Assembly (NCBI RefSeq): GCF_029639405.1
Contig: NZ_CP121274.1
Location: forward strand, 2,418,001-2,482,000
Reading direction: 5' to 3'
Source of the DNA: Microbacterium proteolyticum
GTDB taxonomy: Bacteria; Actinomycetota; Actinomycetes; Actinomycetales; Microbacteriaceae
Length of the DNA stretch: 64,000 bases
Under the pieces are notes generated by a model. The model did no database searches and was not told the DNA's origin. It was given only the letters and a program-made list of their open reading frames with translations. Of this stretch, positions 63,666-64,000 are shown one piece after another (positions within the stretch are counted from its first letter, which is position 1; the number at the start of each line of letters is the position of its first letter). The position numbers were made by a program, and so were the translations under genes.

Positions 63666-64000
63666 GCGGAACAGGACCACGAGACAGCGTGCGCGCCAAA
63701 CCTCGTCACTGACTGATCATCAACGCAGGGGCAAGGTACTTACCCCGCCGATGATGACGATCCCAAACATGACCCTCGTGCCTTGGGCCAAAGATTCGCT
63801 ACCCAATTGCCTGTGGCTCTGCTGGCAGGTCAGCTCTGAGGAGTACTTCGATGTTTTCGCCACCTCGAAGTATCTGGACGAGATCGAGACAGGGCTTGGG
63901 GGCGACAGGACGGACTTTCCTGACAACTGGCTTCTCACCGGCAAGCTCTCAGACTTCGAAGCAATTCCGGAGGCCGCACGGTCGGGCCTGCTTGAACACC
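63652..64000 (+). CDS. Hypothetical protein, C-terminus beyond the window
   Basis: GTG 63652 opens a frame that runs to the window end (116 residues). A basic N-terminus (SKGKRNRTTRQRARQ) is followed by TIPNMTLVPWAKDSLPNCLW and VSSEEYFDVFATSKYLDEI, which reads as coding. The start overlaps the 67-aa gene by 14 nt. Not recognised; next gene of the helicase-linked cluster. Confidence 0.5.
   Translation, partial: MSKGKRNRTTRQRARQTSSLTDHQRRGKVLTPPMMTIPNMTLVPWAKDSLPNCLWLCWQVSSEEYFDVFATSKYLDEIETGLGGDRTDFPDNWLLTGKLSDFEAIPEAARSGLLEH

Overview
The window is a high-GC chromosome segment from an actinobacterium of the family Microbacteriaceae. The 16S sequence and the gene order look most like Microbacterium, but that is from memory, not a database search. 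The evidence for the family level is GC-rich codon use, actinobacterial gene orders (infC-rpmI-rplT; tlyA-nadK-recN; scpA-scpB-rluB-tyrA-cmk-der), and an rrn operon whose 16S-23S spacer contains no tRNA gene.

Layout. 1-2.4 kb: a partial membrane-anchored protein with an HExxH motif, then lexA divergent from a LysM membrane protein whose promoter carries a LexA-box-like palindrome. 2.4-6.4 kb: histidine operon hisC-hisB-hisH-hisA(priA) plus an SseB-domain gene. 6.4-8.3 kb: TetR repressor divergent from a macrolide-type glycosyltransferase around a perfect operator-like inverted repeat. 8.5-11.4 kb: DUF1844 protein, infC (AUC start) - rpmI - rplT, and a SpoU-type RNA methyltransferase. 11.4-14.9 kb: gluABCD-type amino-acid ABC transporter. 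14.9-18.5 kb: pheST. 18.5-26.8 kb: a regulatory leader that includes an arginine-rich leader peptide, then argC-J-B-D-F, a membrane protein and argH. 26.8-30.3 kb: SatD-type regulator plus membrane partner, tyrS, and a DUF4184 membrane protein. 30.3-36.2 kb: rrn promoter region, 16S, spacer, 23S, 5S and terminator. 36.2-52.5 kb: a long co-directional housekeeping series (TPR-like protein, HAD phosphatase, 53-aa protein, tlyA, nadK, recN, pyrG, Nudix, xerD, parA-like, scpA, scpB, rluB, tyrA, cmk, der). 52.5-55.6 kb: DUF805 protein, a Nudix-NYN fusion, S4 protein, GNAT enzyme, and several intergenic repeats. 55.7-64.0 kb: tRNA-Pro(GGG) followed by an accessory region of visibly lower GC and different codon use. 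It holds a decayed serine-recombinase end, a PIN-like protein, a membrane/coiled-coil protein, a DUF6615-type nuclease-like protein, a large SF2 helicase with a C-terminal PD-(D/E)XK-like motif, and small overlapping unknown genes running off the window.

Working together. Core genes are packed in operons with 4-bp ATGA/GTGA overlaps. Where a new transcript appears to start, the recurring design is a -10 box (TANNNT) ending 6-10 nt before the start codon with no Shine-Dalgarno, i.e. probable leaderless mRNAs (hisC, SpoU methylase, gluA, pheS, arg leader, argC, argH, satD, tyrS, the 53-aa gene, pyrG, parA, GNAT). The arginine cluster lacks argR and argG between argF and argH but has an Arg-rich leader peptide upstream of argC, which suggests attenuation-type control. 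The tRNA-Pro-linked region has the features of an integrated element carrying candidate defence genes; its far end is outside the window.
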